In this document: positions 22,530 to 33,259 of the stretch, piece after piece
How positions within the stretch are numbered: the stretch's first letter is position 1
How the letters are laid out: each line of letters starts with the position of its first letter
Source of the DNA: Pyrenochaeta sp. MPI-SDFR-AT-0127
Lineage: Eukaryota > Ascomycota > Dothideomycetes > Pleosporales > Cucurbitariaceae
Assembly: GCA_020747015.1 (NCBI GenBank)
Contig: JAGTJM010000001.1
Coordinates: 620,001 to 684,000 of the forward strand
Length of the DNA stretch: 64,000 nucleotides
Reading direction: 5' to 3'
Translations under genes and position numbers: made by a program
Notes under the pieces: generated by a model
What the model saw: the letters and a program-made list of their open reading frames with translations, nothing else
Told to the model about the DNA's origin: nothing
Database searches by the model: none

Positions 22530-25500
22530 TCAGATACTTACCCACTCCATCCAAGACTCCAAGAACCGCAGTCTACCTCCCCTCATATGCTCGACGAATT
22601 CATCGAGATTGATCAAACCACTGCCATTCCGGTCGCTCATCTCTTGTTCAACCGTCTCCAGGCTGGCCAATATGGTAAGATGGAGCCTGGAATCGGGTTC
22701 CATTGCCAACTGGCGAATATGGCGTACCAAAGGCTTCAGCGGCTCTGTCTCTGGCTGATAATAATTTGTTGAGTGCGTAACAGGCCGAGGTGACGAGCGA
22801 AGAACATCTACACCACTACTGGAATCGACAAAGAGTAGGTGAATAGCGGGATTTTGAGTATAAGAGCGATATTTAAACGTAGATTCTTTACCATTTGCGC
22901 CCTCCTGTTCTGGTGTGATAGATGAAGAAGATGACTCGTGAGCAACTGGTGGTTCCCCAGCCTGGATGATCAATACTGCACGTGGCAAGGGAGTTGCCGG
23001 TCGAGGGCTGTTATCTCGATCCGCAGTCTTGTCTTGTTCCTCTGGGTTTGAAGGCTTGATTTCAGGCACAGTAAAGACGAAGAAGGGGCCTTGAGGGTCA
23101 GATGCTATGTGATCTACGCCTTCATGATTGCAGTAGATGGCTACTTCCTCGGTTCCGGATGTAGTTGAGTCATCAGTCTCTCCCGAATCATCACTTGTGG
23201 TCGTAGAATTACCAGGGGACGTCCATGCAGCGTCGATGTCAGCGAGTGAGTTTGGTCGAAATTGGGGCATTGTCGGGTCCCGGTAGCTCAGAGGAGACTT
23301 GGCTGGGCGGACAGTCTCAATAGGAGACTCATTCAAGACCGGATACGAGATCCATCCTAAGAAGGAAACGCAGTCCAAGACAGCGTCTAGTGCTTCTATT
23401 TGAAGTTGATCTCTGCAAAGCAATATGTTCCACAAAGTCATCTTATCCGGAGTTGTGGAGCTCGAGACTTTGACTGAATCAATAACTTCCCTTTCTGCAG
23501 ACTCGTACACCTTGGCGAGTCGAAATCTGCTCTCCTCTCGAGTGACTTCCGTGCCATCTTCGTTCTGGAAAAAGCCCTTGAAAGTAGTGTAATGGGTCCC
23601 ACTGTTGAGTGCCTTGCAGAATGTGTCCACAACACATTTAGAGAATCGGAAAATGCCCACCTGATGAATGGCTTCGAGATCGGCCTTGGCTGTTGTAGCC
23701 ATCTCTATGATCTTGTCGATATCGGCAGAACACTTCCGACGTTCGCTGCGGGTTGCGTAGGCATCCATCGCCATATCCTCCTTATCTTGGAAGAGTGGGT
23801 TGAGGAGCTCGTTGAAGCCCTGCTGGGTTATTTGATAGAGCACTTCTTTGCCAAGGTCCTTTTCAGGTTCTGGGATCTCATAACCGCCCCATCGCTCCCC
23901 AACAGCTTTTGATGACGTTGAAGCATTGGACCTCGTTTCTACATCGACATCGTCTTGGAAGCGCACCTTTGATGACGAGCGTGACTGCTTAGGTCGTTCA
24001 CTTTCTGATGTGGTGTTGTCGAGGCCATCGGATTGCCCTACTCCATCAACCGATGCATCACCTACCAAATCGACATTTGCTGTACCTCCAGGCCTGGTCA
24101 AACCTTCTTCTTGATCAATGTAGAATTCTCTTCGAGCCCATCTATCTGCGATGATGCGGTCCTGCTCGCTCTGAGGCATTTCCTCGGGTAGCAAATTACG
24201 AAGATCGGTATCTTTAAGAATTTCGTCGCGATCTGCAACGTCCAGATTATTATCGATAAGTACTGGGAAGTTACTGTTGTCTTCATCTTGTGCCTTTGTC
24301 CGTAGGCGAGGATTCTGAACGTTTGAAGCGGCCATGTTGTTGGGGGGAAACGCAGAGCCTAGCGGCTGGCTGGAGTGTATGGTCTCAAGAGCGTTCCGAA
24401 CTGACAGATCTTCAGTGAGCTCTGCCACGTAGTTTCGCGTAGCTTCTTTCTCGATCGCATAGAAGGCCCTGAAGATCCTCAAAATGTCCTTGCGTGATAT
24501 GAAGCCATCTCCGTCAATGTCGTACCCGCTGAACACTATCTTGGCCTTCACTTCGACATCAGTAGTGTGCATTCCATCGATGCCCTTGATCCATTCGTCG
24601 AAGCCAATAAGACCATTCTTGTCTGTATCGTAATATGCGAAGATGCGGTCGTATATCAGATTCGGCGCAGCGATGAAGCCGTTATAACGTGGGACGAAGG
24701 CGTGATTGAAGGCCCGTCGGTCCAACGCCCATCCAACGCCAGTTGTGTCTTCGATCCACTCGGTCCCGGCAAGGCAGCTAAACTGATCCCAGAGCGCCTC
24801 GATCTCCTCTGCCTCCATCTTCGTCTCGCCCACCAGGCGCTTTCGCAGTACTGCATCGATCGAGGGGCTCAGCATGTGAGGCTTGCCAGGATATAAGGGC
24901 TCCTGCTTTGGCAAGCCAAGGTAAGGCGCAGGCACACGTATCTTGTAAAAAATGTGAGTGTTGTAGTGAGAGTTTGTAGCTTCGCAATTGGAACACAAGT
25001 CAAAGTCAACACAGTTGGCACAATGCCACCTGACACCTCGAATGGGCTTCTCATCGCAGCCATTACAGGTGATTCCTCGATGAATCACGCCTTCTTGCCT
25101 CGCACGATCCTCTGCAATGTGGTATAAGGTGCGCTGGAGTGTTTGGCCGTCTGGGTCAATGGCGTCCCCCTCGGTGTCTTCGTCGCTTCTCCAAGATAGC
25201 TCTGTAGCCGCAACACTTTCAGCACCATCGACAGCTGGAACATCTCCAGGGTGGATGTTCTCCGTATGCCTCTCTGCGGCGCGGACTACCGCGGTATTGT
25301 CTGGAATACGGTCACCAATCCATCTCCTGACAGCTTCCACCTCTGTTGGAGAGGGTGGTCGAGTTGGAAACAGGAAGAGCAGGAGACGATCGAGGAAAAC
25401 ATCGTAAAGGTCCGCAATCGCGGTCTCTATAGCCTCTTCGCGGGCATTCGGATCCGACTGTGCAATAATGTCCCGAAGCTCTGCCGTGGTGACCAGGCTA

Positions 25501-25778
25501 TGAGGATTCAGGGGTATGCGAGTGCCCAAGAGGTTGTATTCGCCGAGGGAAGGTAGCTCATGCGCATAGCGGGCAATGCTCAACGACAGAGCGCGCGCAG
25601 AAGGCGAGTCCCTCCGGCGTACACGGCGGCGCACGGCATTACTACGCTGCAAACCATTGCTTGGTGGCGTCTGGAGGATGCTGTAGACGAGGTACGCTGC
25701 ATATGCCGCCGCTGCTCCAGTGAAGACGAGTATGGCAGGGCGGTAGCGGGACACAGACGACGGGGTCGTGCTCGGCAT
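22530..25778 (-). CDS. membrane-anchored ZZ zinc-finger and EF-hand protein
   Basis: An uninterrupted frame of 1082 codons. A hydrophobic segment at about 14-33 suggests an N-terminal membrane anchor. A Gly/Arg-rich stretch follows, then helical sequence, then a ZZ-type zinc finger at about 234-281 (C238, C241, C253, C256, C262, C265, plus His near 271-275), usually a protein- or peptide-binding module. EF-hand loops follow at 384-395 (DTDKNGLIGFDE, good calcium ligands) and 420-431 (DIDGDGFISRKD, Asp at the last ligand position). A third EF-like loop, DRNGSGLINLDE, lies near the C-terminus (about 1050). Middle and late parts are Ser/Thr/Glu-rich. This architecture is seen in filamentous fungi, but I know no defined function. 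The final codons EWVSI overlap a GTAAGT donor, so a last short exon is possible (acceptor near 22457 gives EWV and stop). Confidence 0.85.
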   Translation of the reverse strand: MPSTTPSSVSRYRPAILVFTGAAAAYAAYLVYSILQTPPSNGLQRSNAVRRRVRRRDSPSARALSLSIARYAHELPSLGEYNLLGTRIPLNPHSLVTTAELRDIIAQSDPNAREEAIETAIADLYDVFLDRLLLFLFPTRPPSPTEVEAVRRWIGDRIPDNTAVVRAAERHTENIHPGDVPAVDGAESVAATELSWRSDEDTEGDAIDPDGQTLQRTLYHIAEDRARQEGVIHRGITCNGCDEKPIRGVRWHCANCVDFDLCSNCEATNSHYNTHIFYKIRVPAPYLGLPKQEPLYPGKPHMLSPSIDAVLRKRLVGETKMEAEEIEALWDQFSCLAGTEWIEDTTGVGWALDRRAFNHAFVPRYNGFIAAPNLIYDRIFAYYDTDKNGLIGFDEWIKGIDGMHTTDVEVKAKIVFSGYDIDGDGFISRKDILRIFRAFYAIEKEATRNYVAELTEDLSVRNALETIHSSQPLGSAFPPNNMAASNVQNPRLRTKAQDEDNSNFPVLIDNNLDVADRDEILKDTDLRNLLPEEMPQSEQDRIIADRWARREFYIDQEEGLTRPGGTANVDLVGDASVDGVGQSDGLDNTTSESERPKQSRSSSKVRFQDDVDVETRSNASTSSKAVGERWGGYEIPEPEKDLGKEVLYQITQQGFNELLNPLFQDKEDMAMDAYATRSERRKCSADIDKIIEMATTAKADLEAIHQVGIFRFSKCVVDTFCKALNSGTHYTTFKGFFQNEDGTEVTREESRFRLAKVYESAEREVIDSVKVSSSTTPDKMTLWNILLCRDQLQIEALDAVLDCVSFLGWISYPVLNESPIETVRPAKSPLSYRDPTMPQFRPNSLADIDAAWTSPGNSTTTSDDSGETDDSTTSGTEEVAIYCNHEGVDHIASDPQGPFFVFTVPEIKPSNPEEQDKTADRDNSPRPATPLPRAVLIIQAGEPPVAHESSSSSITPEQEGANGKESTFKYRSYTQNPAIHLLFVDSSSGVDVLRSSPRPVTHSTNYYQPETEPLKPLVRHIRQLAMEPDSRLHLTILASLETVEQEMSDRNGSGLINLDEFVEHMRGGRLRFLESWMEWVSI

Positions 25779-26163
25779 GGCAGAGTGGAAGAAGCCCTGG
25801 AGGTTAGCTCAGGCTGCGCGTGAGCCGTGATGTTGTCGTGCTGGATGTTGTGACGAGGCACCAGAAATAAGAATAGCAGGCGCCAGCAGCGCTATAGCTA
25901 CCTGTTTGACGTGTTCATAGTGGACGGGGACGGCCAGACCGTCTCGTCAAGTGTGACGCTCTCCACGAAGCTGCCCACGTTGAAAGTGCCCACCCCATGC
26001 TCGCCCGTGCCAGCTTACTCAGCGGTGCGGACCCCCGAACTTCTCCATAGGACAATGCGCTCCACTTCTCCACATATATATCAAGCATTGACTGACTGAT
26101 ATGGAGACGAGCACATTCTGCATTTGGTCTAAACACAACTTCCAGGTTTTCATATGAGATGCC
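25779..26163. promoter_or_regulatory. upstream region of the ZZ/EF-hand gene
   Basis: 385 bp between the ZZ/EF-hand start and the SDR stop, both on the minus strand. It holds the ZZ gene promoter. No defined element is called. Confidence 0.5.
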
Positions 26164-27066
26164 TCACCACGCTGCGTGTCCACCATCTATTCTTAAATCT
26201 GACCCTGTCATGAACGAGCTCCCATCGCTAATCAAGAACACTGCTGCTCCTCTGTACTCCTTGGGAGCCGACAAACGCCCCAGCATGTTCTGCGTCGGCC
26301 ACTGCTCTCGTCTCTCGGGATATTGCTTGAACAGCTCCTCTACCATCGCCGTTACAATGTATCCTGGCGAGATTGTGTTGACGCGAATATTGTGCTCGCC
26401 CCATTCGGACGCGAGATTTCGACCAAGCTGGATCACCCCTGCTTTCGATGCGTTGTATGCTGAGCAGATGAGGCCCTAATTATACTATTAGTATGACCCG
26501 TTTGGACGTGTGTAGACGGTGAGCATATACCCGGTTTGCAACAGTTCCAGACATGCTCGCGATGAGAACAATGCTTCCACCACGGCCAAACTTGATCATT
26601 TGCTTCGCTGCTGCCTGAGCAGTCATCATTACACCAGTAATATTGACCTCAAACATGCGATTGGCGTCCTCGGCCTTGTACTCCAAGGCTGGAGTTTCCT
26701 GTTGTATACCGGCTGCAGCGATTAAGCCATCAAGTCTTCCCTCCTTAGTGGCAATCTCTTCAACAATTTTGTGCAGATTGTCTACTTCCCGCACATCGAC
26801 CTGCCGGTACTCGAGCAGCGTTCCTAATTTCTTCGCTTTCTCGGCGATTGTGTGGAAGTCTGGTGAGGGCTCGGGAAGTCTATCGAGCGCATACACTATC
26901 TGTAATGTGAGTTACCGAGAAAGCGTATGCTAGGGAGAATCGCACCTTTAGCTCCGGCCTCAAGCAATGCTTCTGCTTGTGTGAGACCAAGACCTCGAGC
27001 AGCACCAGAGACTAGCACTACCTTATCTGCCAGGCTAAACTCTGGCAATCCGTGTGTAGTCGACAT
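26164..27066 (-). CDS. short-chain dehydrogenase/reductase (classical SDR)
   Basis: NAD(P)-dependent oxidoreductase with a Rossmann fold. Exons 27066-26946, 26895-26531 and 26475-26164 (introns of 50 and 55 nt); 265 residues, the normal size for a classical SDR. The coenzyme motif GAARGLG spans G21-x3-G25-x-G27, followed by VYALDR at the end of beta-2. The AAAG motif replaces NNAG (IAAAGIQQ). The catalytic pair Y169-x3-K173 sits in AYNASK just after the second intron, and the end RIDGGHAAW is characteristic. Members closest in style reduce sugars or polyols (mannitol, arabinitol, sorbose reductase types), but the substrate cannot be read from the sequence. The first ATG in frame is 27066. The exon 2 acceptor is the second of two close AG sites, chosen because it alone keeps phase. 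Confidence 0.88.
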
Positions 27067-29008
27067 CTTGTTCGTGCTCAAGCGTGTTCAGGTTATTTGG
27101 TGAAAAGTAAGAGCAATTGATTCTGACGTCAAGCCGGAACACCTTGCTTTGCAAAAGCAAAAGAGGTCAGATAAGGAGCAAAGTCAGTACAAGGAATTAA
27201 AATCTAACTGGCGTCATCGTGGACTTTAAATCAAGCTCGGGAGGCGGACTAAGGTCACCCGACCCTCATAAAGGTTCTGGCCACGACGACTCTTCTCCGC
27301 TGGCATTACATGGCACGAACCTGGGAGCTTGCGTCGCTCGAAAAGAGCTACATTTGCGGGGCCCCATATGGGTGTCGCCGGAAACATACCCAATTAGGCA
27401 ACCCGGGAACATCGCGGGGCGTGTTGAACTCAGGTCGCGAGCGCCACCCATTTTTTGCCTGCCTTACGTTTAGCACTGTTGGTGATATATTCATGCTCGA
27501 GACGAGCTTGGAATATGTTTCCGTATGCTGCTAGGGGGGTCGTAAGCAGAGCGAACATACTCTGGAGCATCACCTTAGAATTGATAAGGTTACACAATCC
27601 CTCCGTCACTTTGCCTAGTCGGCTTGATCACCATGTTCACCAAAACTCACCTTGATTTAGCTTTTGATTAAGGATCGCATTAGTGGAGCATGCGAATTGC
27701 CAATTGTACTTTCGCTATCCATCCAGCCTCTATGGAATGCAAATCGCATATCAACAGTCATCTGGCGGCACTTCGTCGAAGTGATTCAATCGTATCGACC
27801 AGCACGATCGCAATAGTGATACTTAGCGATTTCCATCTCATCTTAGGTGTCCACACCGTTGATACTGTCAGGGATCCTTGTAATGGCATGATCGGGATCC
27901 AGATCAGTCCGCACATGATTGCTGCTATCAACCAAATGTCGACCACATCACCGGTTTCCGTACATTGACAATTGTCCTCGATGCGCGCAGCTTCATTTAG
28001 ATTATTATTCAGCAGTGATTAATACACCTCTGCATAGACTTAATCCTCCTGATTCAGATCAATTACCTCTAGAACAGTCATTGGAGTACTCGTTCGGGCC
28101 CTCTGCAGCATGTCATACACAATCAACAGCCTTGTCCTTGCACAAACAGGATCGACCAGTGGCGCCTGGTTTCAGAACTCGGAGTTTGTTTGCACACTGG
28201 TTTGCCTAAGGCACTCTTTGATGATCAGCAGTGCCACAAATGTGGTCACCTTACAAAGGGCGAGATGTAAGGCTAAGATGTTGAGGTACGGCACAGTTGT
28301 GTCGCGAGGCGCCGACACAACTCGAAACAACACCGTTCTAGCGGATAGTGTCTGCACCTCTAGTTGTACACGTCTGGCTAATTTGTGAGTAAAGTATAAT
28401 CTATCTCACGGCGTCCTTGTTGAGGGCCAACATTGTTAACCTTGATCACGCCTGACTCACCCGATGGTTGCCCTGCGGCGGCCTTGCAACTCAGGCCATC
28501 CAGTCTCCTTATCAACATCCTTTCAAACGTCCTTCTAATACCCTGATCAGTGCGCCACGATCACGTTCTGCGCACTATTACCCAATAGCATCGAATTAGC
28601 AACATGTCTGCGTGAAAATTGTGAGGTAAGCGCTGCGGCACGGCGCTCGCACAGACGCAGCAAGGCTGTCTGCGAGGCACAGGGGCTGTGCACGTCAGCG
28701 CAACGACGATGCTGGTGCCAGCAAGGACAGTGCGAATCCTTCGTAGCGCCTCATAGTAAGGCACAGCGTCTATCATGTGCTTGAGGCACTGGCGGGAAAG
28801 GCAGCTTTTAGTGAGGCGCAAGTAGTTTGCTGAGACATATGTATACTGCTGCCTCACAATCTGGCTACATTTGCTCTGCCTCAATACGTCTTCTGAAACC
28901 TTCCTCATAACATCAAATCGTACTGATACGTTTGAATTCCAAAAGACGGCTTCACAGTTTTGACCGTCACTACTTAGAAGGTCAATCACAATACCGCCAA
29001 CAAACATC
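27067..29008. other. 1.9-kb interval without supported genes
   Basis: Left part is the SDR promoter, right part the promoter of the small membrane protein. A 155-codon frame (28561-29028, -) overlaps the next gene's start and has no domain. A frame at 28110-28388 (+) is likewise featureless. Stop-rich in most frames, and no TE fragment was recognised. Confidence 0.55.
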
Positions 29009-29368
29009 ATGGCACCACTACCCACCACTTCTCAATCTCCTCCATCCAACCCTCTCAACGGCATCCTCACCCACCTTCCTAAGATTAAACGCTCTTCAAA
29101 CTGCGAATACTACGACACATCATGCGGCACACACCGTACCGTTATCCTAATCATCATCATCCTCGTCGGCGCTTTTGTTGGCCTAATCCTCAGCCTCGTC
29201 TACATGCGAGGCCGACAAAGGAGGATTGCTCGGGAGAAGGCAGCCCGAGTAGCAAGTCAGCAGAGGAAGCTCAGCGCGCCGTTCCAGGGAGTAACATATG
29301 AGGCGCCGCCGCCGTACATGCCACGGGCACCCGAGAATGCTGCCAAGCGGGATCTAAGAGCGTTATGA
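29009..29368 (+). CDS. small single-pass membrane protein with PPxY motif
   Basis: Intact 119-residue frame with no intron. One strong transmembrane segment at about 44-66 is followed at once by a basic stretch (RGRQRRIAREK), so by the positive-inside rule the C-terminus faces the cytosol. The tail contains PPPY at 100-103, a PPxY ligand for WW domains such as those of the Rsp5/Nedd4 ubiquitin ligase. Two Cys (32 and 39) lie just before the membrane on the outer side. No signal peptide. This is the layout of small Rsp5 adaptors, but I do not recognise the family and this role is inference. The start ATG has A-rich context (AACATCATGG). The length, codon pattern and coherent topology support a real gene. 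Confidence 0.72.
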   Translation: MAPLPTTSQSPPSNPLNGILTHLPKIKRSSNCEYYDTSCGTHRTVILIIIILVGAFVGLILSLVYMRGRQRRIAREKAARVASQQRKLSAPFQGVTYEAPPPYMPRAPENAAKRDLRAL

Positions 29369-30028
29369 AAGACTATGACAAAGTCTCTGAATATAAAAAG
29401 TAATATATCGTGTACACGAAACCATGAAAATAGATCTACACGCAGCGATATACCAAGGTCATTACGAGAAACTACCGATGCTATCTCGCAAAGCATAGTA
29501 GGCTACGACTCTCATCACGTCGTTGCTCCGAAAAGGACTGCGCAGACCCTCCAATGTGCGACATGATGCTGCGGCCTTACAACAGCAAAACGCCATAGAA
29601 GGATTGTTTGAAAGATCTGGAGTGTGGCTGAAGAGGTTGCTTTCCAGATGGGCATATGCCTGAGCTTGACTGAGGATCAGTAGACATTAAGATTCAGCGA
29701 GGGACAGCTGAAAGATGACTAGTAAAAGTGATGGAGTGTAGGTGAGGATACAACTAGAAAAGGTTAAATAAAAAACCACTTTCAGGCCATCTCCTCGCGT
29801 GTATCGCTACTATATTTGAAGTCTTGCGTATCTTGACCATGTCTTTCTCCAGACTTCGCTTTAGAATTTACCATTTGACAACAATCCTGTAGGTCTATCC
29901 AACACCCCAACACAACGTAAGCCACACATCGAAAAACGAAGAAAAAAACGCCACACGCTCCGACTCCGTCTCGCTATGTGAATCAGCAATCTAATACTCC
30001 TGTTCTTCACCCTTCTTTCCGCTCGGCC
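29369..30028. other. intergenic between convergent genes
   Basis: 660 bp of 3' flank for the small membrane protein and the kelch gene. AT-rich, with no feature recognised. Confidence 0.6.
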
Positions 30029-33000
30029 TTATGCACCCTGCAGGCCTAATCCGACGCCGTCACCATTCCCAAGGGCCCCTTCATCCCTACTCCTCTCTCG
30101 TCCTCTCCCCATCTCCCTGATACGACGTCCTTCCATCAGTCCTCTCAGTCCTCGTTTCTGTAGACCAACGACTGCACTCATCTCCCCATTCCACACCTCT
30201 CTTTCTTCAATACCGCTTCCATCTCCGAAACCGCTGTCAGATGCAGAGGCGGATGTCGCATCCGAGACTGCGGAACTGACCTCATCGTCCGGGTTTCTTT
30301 CAACATCAGTATCAACGCGCAGAGCGCGCAGTCCAGCGTCGAGACTACGTTCCACATCTGCAACGGTAGTATTATCGTTCGTGGAACTGGATAATCGATT
30401 CACGCCATTCAACGTCCCATTTGTCGCAGAAACGCCGTTTACGCCAAGGAAGGCGATGCCTGAGCCGCCACCAGCTGCCATCGCTGCCGCGTTGAAGATT
30501 GCGGCCGTGTTCCTGTTGTCAAGGAGAATGTGTAATCGTTCGATGATGGACTCAAGGAGACCATCGATATGGTACGGTCTAGCGAGCTGGAGAAGAGAGC
30601 AGAGGATTTGTGGTGAACATAGAGGTGAATTTTGCGGTGGCAGCGAAGAGGTATAGAGGAAGTGTATAAGTGCTTGGAGTGTGAGATGCGTGTGTGGTAG
30701 ATATAGCGTCCGAGGTCGTTGAGATGGTGGTTGAGACGAGGGATCGGGAGGGCTTAGGGAAGCGTACGAATTTGATGAGACGGCGGTTGATTCGGATGGT
30801 GTGATTGTATTGGCGGTGAGCGTCGTCGCTCCTGAGTAATTGGTCCTGATGGAGGGTGTAATGGTAATGCTTGAGTTCCGTGACGGATGCATCTGTGTAG
30901 AAGGACGAAGCGTAGCAGTATCAGCAGTCTCCTTCTCTTGACTCTGTGTGCTTTCGCGCAGTAATTGATTGAAATATGGGCCCCATCTACGGGCGATGAG
31001 GTGAGAATTGACAGGAATTCGTTCCCCGTGTAGTGCGAGGAAGTCCATATCCGCAAATTCTCGCATTCCTAATGCCATCTGGCCTAGCTCTGTGGCCGAG
31101 GATAGTAGCGTTCGGCCACCAGCCAGTGTGTCCAGACGATCATTCTGCGGTGGTGCGCTTACAGACCTGAAACCTGAGGCTGGTGTTACCTTGCGTGGGT
31201 TGTCATAAAGCCCAAACGCTTCCAGCTCAACGACACACATGTTCGAAAAGTTAATGCGCCGATGATTGTAGTCTTCGACAAGGCTCCGTTTGCGATTGCC
31301 CAAGATAACAAAGCTATTCCTGCGGTTCCACAGCACTCCTCTGTTCCAACTTCCTTGACTGAAGATGTTGCCGCCTGCTTCTATCCGTCCCCAGCTTAAT
31401 GTTCGCAAATCGAGGGCCCAAAGCGCATATTCTTGCTTTGACGATGTTAAAAACGTTCCGCTTACGACAAAGTGATTGTTGATAACGCCGCCGTTGGGGA
31501 ACCGGAGACCGGGAGGTGAGAAAGTGCCTTGCATTGGCTTCTCGGAGAGCGTTCCATCAGGATGTCGTACTTGCAGTTCAAGCTTAACATCCAGAAAATT
31601 ATAGTTCGAGTAGATCAACATTGAAGATTCGCCGTTTGTGGTCGAGTTTTGCTCCTCTTCAGTTCTTGACTCGCTGCTCTGTCGTGATCCAGCACCTATA
31701 TCATTAGGATTTATGCTGGTCAAAGGCGCTACGACGCTTCGATAAGCACCGCAGCTTCGCCCAAGTGTGCTCGTCTCTGTCCACTTTAGACTTCTCAGAT
31801 TGAAAACACTTATCTGCTCAATGTAGTGATTCGCACTATCTTGTCCTCCAACTACAACCATCTCTGCACCACCATCCCCTTCTAGTTGAACACCGAGGGA
31901 GCCTTGATTCGGATTTGAGGAGGAAGGGTTGTGTCTTATCGCCGTTAATGCAGCGCTGGTAGAACCGAAAACAGAAGAGCTGGGAAGTATTGTTGCGCAA
32001 TGAGCATATCGGCCCTGGGGCGGATCATTTGAAGGAACGTGCATCCACGTTCGTGTGGATGCGTCGTAGATGTGAATATCAGACATCACTACTACTTCGG
32101 GCTGAGCATCTGCGGGTGTTCCTTGTATTACGGCTGTTGCTTGATTTGTCGGCGAAGTCGCAGGAGACATGCCACCATAGCATACGAGCTTCGTGTCACC
32201 AAGGGCGCAAACACTGTGAAAATAGCGCGGTGGAGGCAGGTCGCCTTTCGCATCGACTTTTGTCCAGTGTCGCTTGACAAGATCAAGCTCGAATAGATCC
32301 GAGGTGAGCTGCGGTCTTGACCGTGAAAGCCTCCTGCCACCGAAAACATAGAGTTTATCACCCAAGATTGTCGTCGTCGCGCCAACGAGTGGATGAGGCT
32401 CCTTGCCAGTCGTTCGATGAACATTGCACACTAGTCCAGACAAGCCAGCGGTGGAGCTCGTAGGAGTGGACAGTCCAGCTAACATGGCTGGTGACGGACT
32501 GACGCCAGACCCAGGAGTGCGCGCCGACGATGTCGATGGTCGCTCCAATTGGTCATCTTGAGTTTCTTGCCGATGCAGGCTGGTCTGGCTGCTGTTCAAA
32601 CTCGAGACGTAGTTGCCACTACCGCTTCGGACTCCGTCAGGGAATATTGGGGGCGCCGAAGTCTCTGAATCGATAGTGTTAGTCCGACTCGAGCTTGGCG
32701 TCGGACGAGCCATGGCCGGCCTCAAGGAGGATGTGAGTGAGACAGGTGTCTTTGGCGCTTTGGAATCGAAGTGAAGATTGATAGGCGATGAAGAAATCTG
32801 CACAGGTAGAGCCCACTTTGGTATCAAGATCTCGACATGCCTCGACCTCACGCTCGAGGAATCGCCGATAGATTTGCAACTTGGCAAGGGCAATCCGGAG
32901 AGGGTGGGGCTATGCGAAACGATTGTCGAAGTTCGCGAAGAGCTGAATCCGACAGAAGTACAGGGGCTTTCAGGTGCTACGACTGGATCATAGTGCGCAA

Positions 33001-33259
33001 TGACGATGGGAACGTGCTTGGTCTTTGTTTGACAGGGCGAATGATGGATGTCAACAGGAGAAGATTGGTCAGGATGCTTCGGCGAATGTACCCAGCGGTA
33101 GGAGCGGGAACCTGCAGACTCGACCGAGAAGCGTCTCTTGCTCGACAAGACTCGCTTGAGCTTGAAGGCCTTTGGTTTCTTCCAGAAGGAGGGGACGTCA
33201 CCCAAAGGAGTTTCGCTCGCGCCCACCGAAGGATACGACAAGCCTAATGGAAGTGCCAT
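30029..33259 (-). CDS. kelch-repeat and BTB protein, Ral2-like
   Basis: A 1076-residue frame from ATG 33259; the frame is open further upstream but without an ATG. The N-terminal third is Ser/Pro-rich. Kelch repeats begin after the VCNVHRTTGKEPH segment: GDKLYVFGGR, a second DTKLVCYGGM, then AEMVVVGGQ and FVVSGTF, consistent with a beta-propeller. A BTB-like module follows (MDFLALHGERIPVNSHLIARR...), interrupted by a Ser/Thr-rich insert of roughly 90 residues before its second half (HLTLQALIHFLYTSSLPP). The C-terminus is low-complexity and Gly/Arg-rich. Fission yeast Ral2, a kelch protein acting upstream of Ras1, is the nearest named family I can suggest; many fungal homologs carry that label. 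Ras-pathway function here is therefore inference. A long upstream region (to about 34.2 kb) suggests a long leader. Confidence 0.82.
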   Translation of the reverse strand: MALPLGLSYPSVGASETPLGDVPSFWKKPKAFKLKRVLSSKRRFSVESAGSRSYRWVHSPKHPDQSSPVDIHHSPCQTKTKHVPIVIAHYDPVVAPESPCTSVGFSSSRTSTIVSHSPTLSGLPLPSCKSIGDSSSVRSRHVEILIPKWALPVQISSSPINLHFDSKAPKTPVSLTSSLRPAMARPTPSSSRTNTIDSETSAPPIFPDGVRSGSGNYVSSLNSSQTSLHRQETQDDQLERPSTSSARTPGSGVSPSPAMLAGLSTPTSSTAGLSGLVCNVHRTTGKEPHPLVGATTTILGDKLYVFGGRRLSRSRPQLTSDLFELDLVKRHWTKVDAKGDLPPPRYFHSVCALGDTKLVCYGGMSPATSPTNQATAVIQGTPADAQPEVVVMSDIHIYDASTRTWMHVPSNDPPQGRYAHCATILPSSSVFGSTSAALTAIRHNPSSSNPNQGSLGVQLEGDGGAEMVVVGGQDSANHYIEQISVFNLRSLKWTETSTLGRSCGAYRSVVAPLTSINPNDIGAGSRQSSESRTEEEQNSTTNGESSMLIYSNYNFLDVKLELQVRHPDGTLSEKPMQGTFSPPGLRFPNGGVINNHFVVSGTFLTSSKQEYALWALDLRTLSWGRIEAGGNIFSQGSWNRGVLWNRRNSFVILGNRKRSLVEDYNHRRINFSNMCVVELEAFGLYDNPRKVTPASGFRSVSAPPQNDRLDTLAGGRTLLSSATELGQMALGMREFADMDFLALHGERIPVNSHLIARRWGPYFNQLLRESTQSQEKETADTATLRPSTQMHPSRNSSITITPSIRTNYSGATTLTANTITPSESTAVSSNSYASLSPPDPSSQPPSQRPRTLYLPHTHLTLQALIHFLYTSSLPPQNSPLCSPQILCSLLQLARPYHIDGLLESIIERLHILLDNRNTAAIFNAAAMAAGGGSGIAFLGVNGVSATNGTLNGVNRLSSSTNDNTTVADVERSLDAGLRALRVDTDVERNPDDEVSSAVSDATSASASDSGFGDGSGIEEREVWNGEMSAVVGLQKRGLRGLMEGRRIREMGRGRERSRDEGALGNGDGVGLGLQGA

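Noticed and set aside
28561..29028. 155-codon minus frame overlapping the small membrane gene
   Set aside because: No domain, starts inside the other gene's coding sequence, and has low-complexity Cys/Arg content.
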